Source of the DNA: JBBQER01 sp052148155
GTDB lineage: Bacteria > Actinomycetota > Acidimicrobiia > IMCC26256 > PALSA-610
Assembly (NCBI GenBank): GCA_052148155.1
Contig: JBKQIY010000219.1
Span: 1 to 9,134 of the forward strand
Length of the DNA: 9,134 nucleotides
Direction of reading: 5' to 3'
Numbering within the stretch: the stretch's first letter is position 1; each line of letters begins with the position of its first letter. Made by a program: the position numbers and the translations under genes. This document shows positions 6,905-9,134 of the stretch, in pieces. Under the pieces are notes generated by a model. The model saw only the letters and a list, made by a program, of their open reading frames with translations. It was not told the origin of the DNA and searched no databases.

Positions 6905-7141
6905 CTATTTGGCGAGGCCAGTGTGGCCGACCGGGCGTTCACCGGCCGCCGACGGCGCGTTGACCGGTGCCGCAATCCAGCACTGGTGTAGGAGTCGGAC
7001 TCCACCGCAGGGTCGGTCATCGCCGATCATGAGCATTGACGCCGCGTCGTTCGGGCCGGTGTCGCGTCGCAGGTACCGCCAGGGCGAACAACGGTCAGGG
7101 ATCTCGACGCGTTCACCGCAGAACGCACACGAAATATCCAT
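6905..7141 (-). CDS. Small Cys-rich protein, possible zinc-binding, first gene of operon with DksA-like gene
   Basis: A 78-residue soluble protein starting MDISCAFCGERVEIPDRC. It has five cysteines (residues 5, 8, 18, 45 and 54) plus histidines, including His52. The C-x2-C-G turn at 5-9 is a typical zinc knuckle, and PCGG and HQC near residues 44-54 could supply the other ligands. The C-terminal 20 residues look disordered (Ala/Pro/Gly-rich). The codons are G/C-biased at third positions and the frame ends 10 nt before the DksA-like ATG, which supports both reality and co-transcription. The upstream Shine-Dalgarno is poor, so the gene may be leaderless or start elsewhere. The frame stays open upstream to 7507, but that part is antisense to the oxidase-family gene and reads as Arg/Ser-rich shadow. 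I do not recognise the family; a zinc-ribbon adaptor or regulator is a guess. Confidence 0.68.
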   Translation of the reverse strand: MDISCAFCGERVEIPDRCSPWRYLRRDTGPNDAASMLMIGDDRPCGGVRLLHQCWIAAPVNAPSAAGERPVGHTGLAK

Positions 7142-7176
7142 GCGCTGATTTTCGACCGGACAACGTTTTGTGCACA

Positions 7177-7190
7177 GGGTCGAAAGCCCC
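7177..7190. promoter_or_regulatory. GGGTC-GAAA-GCCCC dyad in divergent intergenic region
   Basis: The 184-nt space between the divergent starts at 7141 and 7326 should contain promoters for both directions. Within it, GGGTCGAAAGCCCC is an imperfect dyad of two 5-bp half-sites with a 4-bp spacer, the architecture of DosR-type boxes (GGGAC-N4-GTCCC). It lies about 36-49 nt before the minus-strand start and 136-149 nt before the plus-strand start. Each half-site departs from the DosR consensus at one base, and the outer flanks do not match. No DosR gene is in the window, so the call is weak. Confidence 0.22.
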
Positions 7191-7325
7191 GACCGCGAAA
7201 GTACCGAGAGCCACCACCGGCTCCGTTGCAAGCGCGTGCGTTCGCGCGAGCGAGGGTACGACGGCTCCTCGATTCGTGACGAACGGCCCTGCCCGTTTGG
7301 TTGTCGGTCGTGGATCGTTGGGGGC

Positions 7326-7769
7326 ATGGGCGAGATCGATGGTCGGACCGGACTTGAAGTCCTCGATTGGGCCGAGTGCCTCACATTGCTGGGCGAATGC
7401 AGTCTGGGTCGCCTTGCCGTGGTGATCGATGGCCGGCCCTTGATCTTCCCGGTGAACTTCGCGCTTGACGGCACTGCGGTCGTGTTCCGTAACGATCCCG
7501 GCACCAAGGTCTATGCGGCACGAAACCAGCCTGTCGCGTTCGAATGTGACGGAACCGACGCCATCTACCACACTGGGTGGAGTGTCGTGGCGACCGGCGA
7601 CGCGAGCGAGGTCCGCAACCCGGCCGATCGCGATCGTCTCGGAAAACTCCCGCTCGGCCCTTGGTGTCCCGGCCCCAAAGCGATCTGGCTACGCATCCAA
7701 CCGAACACCCTGACCGGCCGACGCATCCCACCACCACACGGGCAGCGACCCCGAGAAGCGGGGACATGA
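7326..7769 (+). CDS. Pyridoxamine 5'-phosphate oxidase-family flavin-binding protein
   Basis: A 147-residue protein with the split-barrel fold of the PNPOx-like family (Pyridox_ox_2 type), which usually binds FMN or F420. Family landmarks appear in order: LDWAECLTLLGECSLGRLAV (13-32), IDGRPLIFPVNFALDG (34-49), VVFRNDPGTKVYAA (52-65), VAFECD (70-75), GWSVVATGDASEV (84-96), and the closing IWLRIQPNTLTGRRI (120-134). The length suits the family. The substrate cannot be read from sequence; many relatives are uncharacterised oxidoreductases or stress-linked flavin binders rather than true pyridoxamine oxidases. ATG 7326 is chosen because it directly precedes the conserved domain; its Shine-Dalgarno (GGGGG) is weak and very close. 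The frame is open upstream to an ATG at 7170, but that part is Arg-rich. The stop codon overlaps an ATG at 7766 (ATGA), and a broken second family member follows. The gene is divergent from the Cys-rich/DksA-like operon. Confidence 0.86.
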   Translation: MGEIDGRTGLEVLDWAECLTLLGECSLGRLAVVIDGRPLIFPVNFALDGTAVVFRNDPGTKVYAARNQPVAFECDGTDAIYHTGWSVVATGDASEVRNPADRDRLGKLPLGPWCPGPKAIWLRIQPNTLTGRRIPPPHGQRPREAGT

Positions 7770-7812
7770 CGCTCAACGTCACTGCTGGCCGGAACTCAAC
7801 AGTGGCGACGCG

Positions 7813-8111
7813 ATGATCGCCGACGTCCTCGGCCCCATGCCTGTCGCATGTGAGATCGACGAGAACGACTTGAGGCGGGAGGAAGGGTGTTCCGTACTCG
7901 TGCGCGGCACGTTCCAGCACGTCGACTCCGACACGGGCGGCTTCGCCGAACGCTCGACTCCCAACTCCGACTCGACGACGAACGCGACGCCTGGCCGATC
8001 ATCGAACCGTTCTCGATCAACGGCCGCACTCTGCTCACCCCAACCACAACGGGCAGTCCACATACGCGGCTACCTGTAGAACTCGGCAAGGACGAACTCC
8101 GCAAACGGTAG
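7813..8111 (+). pseudogene. Broken second pyridoxamine-oxidase-family gene (N-terminal loss plus frameshift)
   Basis: Two overlapping plus-strand frames together give the second half of a PNPOx-family protein. The first frame (from 7813) reads VLGPMPVACEIDEND then CSVLVRGTFQHVDSD, matching the VAFE-x-D ... GWSVLVxG segment. Around 7940-7970 the match moves to the frame ending at 8111: LDDERDAWPIIEPFSINGRTLL, matching the family's final W-x-x-I-x-P-x-x-(I/V)-TGRR strand. The change of frame equals one missing base. The N-terminal half of the domain is not readable between 7766 and 7813, so the gene is both truncated and shifted. It follows the intact copy in the same direction, as expected for a decayed tandem duplicate. 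Beyond its stop the same frame stays open to 8204, and 8112-8321 shows no other gene. A sequencing error would explain the frameshift but not the missing N-terminus. Confidence 0.62.
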
Positions 8112-8321
8112 GACGACACCTATTTCCGTGCGCGACCTACCGGACCGGCCGATGATGTCGCGCCCGCTCGTCGAACGTGGTTACTCGATCAGATCCGTCA
8201 TTGACCGGCAACGTGGAACGCGGTCAGTACGCAGCGCCAACTGTCTACGGAGACGTTCTCGACGACCCAGCGAACAAGCCACCTTTGAATGCCGGCAAGG
8301 GCCGCGGTCGAGTAGGTGTCT

Positions 8322-8837
8322 TCAGCTCGTCGACTCGCCCTCGTGGCTACCGAGCGCTTCTCTGAGACTGTCGACGGTCGCTTCAGGTATGGGGTGCCTG
8401 ATCACGCTGGTGGGATGATGCGGCTCGAACGCTCGTGCCATCTGGTCGGTGTCGCCGGTCGCACCAATGAGGACCAAGGCAGACGTTCCGGGCGTCATCT
8501 CGGACTTGACCTGGTCGACGAGTTTGTTGTCGAGCCCGGACTTCTTCATCGCTTCGCCGATCAGCGCGCCTCCGCCCAGACCTGCCAGCCACCCACCGAA
8601 GAACCATGCCGGCGGAAACCACCAGAACACGAGCAGGCCGGCAATACCTCCCCACATCGCGCCCTGAGCCATCGAACCGTGCGGCGTATGCAACGCGATG
8701 CGGCCCGACTTGTGCTTCTCGATGACTGCAATGTCATCGACCCAGGCGTAGTGCAGTTCCTCGAGTGCGCGGACCGACGCGAGTGCGTGCTGCGCACCAT
8801 AAGGATCGTCGAACTTCAACAAGATCAGATCTGCCAC
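8322..8837 (-). CDS. DUF1269-family membrane protein
   Basis: A 171-residue protein with the DUF1269 layout: an N-terminal soluble part (ADLILLKFDDPYGAQHAL ... LEELHYAWVDDIAVIEK), a central glycine-rich hydrophobic hairpin over about residues 57-95 (AMWGGIAGLLVFWWFPPAW, then GGWLAGLGGGALIGEA), and a C-terminal soluble part with KSEMTPGTSALVLI, which closely follows the family signature. The function of the family is unknown; members are inner-membrane proteins often found near stress genes. The start is GTG at 8837, supported by AAAGGA 6 nt upstream. The gene converges with the oxidase-family genes. The leader at about 8838-8890 contains CATAAC and CTGACA-like hexamers that could be promoter parts, but spacing is not ideal. 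Confidence 0.88.
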   Translation of the reverse strand: MADLILLKFDDPYGAQHALASVRALEELHYAWVDDIAVIEKHKSGRIALHTPHGSMAQGAMWGGIAGLLVFWWFPPAWFFGGWLAGLGGGALIGEAMKKSGLDNKLVDQVKSEMTPGTSALVLIGATGDTDQMARAFEPHHPTSVIRHPIPEATVDSLREALGSHEGESTS

Positions 8838-8994
8838 AAGTTTCCTTTCGACGTTGTGTGTGGTGTTCTCGGTCAGTTATGGCCTGTCAGGAATTCGTTC
8901 GGGTCAGTTCGCGTGCTAACTCAGTACCGGCGGCGTGATCCTTCGTCTGGACGTCGGCACGAGGCGTCCTGCGCGGGCTGGTTCGTTGTTGGGC

Positions 8995-9134
8995 ATGCCA
9001 GCCTTCTCGGACGCCTTCGTGTATTACGTCTGTCAGACGCGTGACCGGGCCCGAACGGGAGTGCTCGAATTGCCCGCGGGCATCTCCGAACCGCAAATCG
9101 TGGCGTCACTCGCGCTCCCCCAAGCCCCGGTCAC
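8995..9134 (+). CDS. Uncertain ORF running off the right edge
   Basis: From the ATG at 8995 the frame is open to the window end (46 full codons), beginning MPAFSDAFVYYVCQTRDRAR. Third positions are about three-quarters G/C, better than the opposing minus-strand frame (open 9096-8887), which is the main competitor. The frame is also open upstream to a TAA at 8917-8919, so another start such as GTG 8935 is possible. No good ribosome binding site precedes the ATG. No family is recognised. It may be the start of a gene continuing outside the window, divergent from the DUF1269 gene. Confidence 0.28.
   Translation, partial: MPAFSDAFVYYVCQTRDRARTGVLELPAGISEPQIVASLALPQAPV

Noticed and set aside
7113..7571. 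152-codon minus-strand open frame across the start of the PNPOx-family gene
   Set aside because: It is antisense to the conserved PNPOx domain, which shows clear family motifs on the plus strand.
8887..9096. Minus-strand open frame upstream of the DUF1269 gene
   Set aside because: It needs a TTG start, has weak third-position G/C bias, and the opposing plus-strand frame is better biased; kept only as an alternative.
1..9134. tRNA, rRNA, CRISPR arrays and insertion sequences
   Set aside because: No cloverleaf with a TTCGA arm, no regularly spaced repeats in non-coding DNA and no transposase motifs were seen. The repeats in 1234-6190 are protein-coding.

Overview
The window is GC-rich, with strongly G/C-biased third codon positions in the convincing genes, a GTG start and AAGGA/GGAG-type ribosome binding sites. 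The gene content (secreted C-x5-C / AVG / WNG repeat proteins, a Cys-less DksA-like protein, a flavin-binding pyridoxamine-oxidase-like protein, a DUF1269 membrane protein) suggests an actinobacterium, possibly of the Acidimicrobiia. That placement is inference. No RNA gene, transposase, phage gene or CRISPR array is visible.

Layout: (1) At the left edge a minus-strand gene enters; only its first 40 codons are present, encoding one membrane segment. (2) About 1.1 kb (122-1233) has no convincing gene. It holds a possible short remnant of a short-chain dehydrogenase, a doubtful 58-codon ORF behind a strong Shine-Dalgarno, and an inverted repeat. (3) Two tandem paralogous minus-strand genes (1234-3468 and 3971-6190) encode secreted proteins of 744 and 739 residues. 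Each has a signal peptide and 14 repeats of about 50 residues; two seven-bladed beta-propellers is the natural reading. The leading half-repeat and the trailing half-repeat of each protein add up to one full repeat. Their promoter regions share spaced blocks, and their signal-peptide DNA is almost identical. (4) A minus-strand two-gene operon encodes a 78-residue Cys-rich protein (6905-7141), followed 10 nt later by a DksA/TraR-like protein (6556-6894) that has lost all four zinc-binding cysteines. (5) Divergent from that operon lies an intact pyridoxamine 5'-phosphate oxidase-family gene (7326-7769), directly followed by a frameshifted, N-terminally truncated second copy (7813-8111). (6) Converging on it is a GTG-started DUF1269 membrane protein gene (8322-8837). 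(7) The right end holds that gene's leader and an uncertain plus-strand ORF running off the window.

Taken together this looks like an accessory segment with large exported repeat proteins next to a small stress/regulatory neighbourhood (DksA-like, flavin-binding, DUF1269). A functional link between the two parts is not shown by the sequence. The most unusual items are the paired 14-repeat exported proteins and the coupling of a Cys-rich small protein to a cysteine-less DksA homologue.
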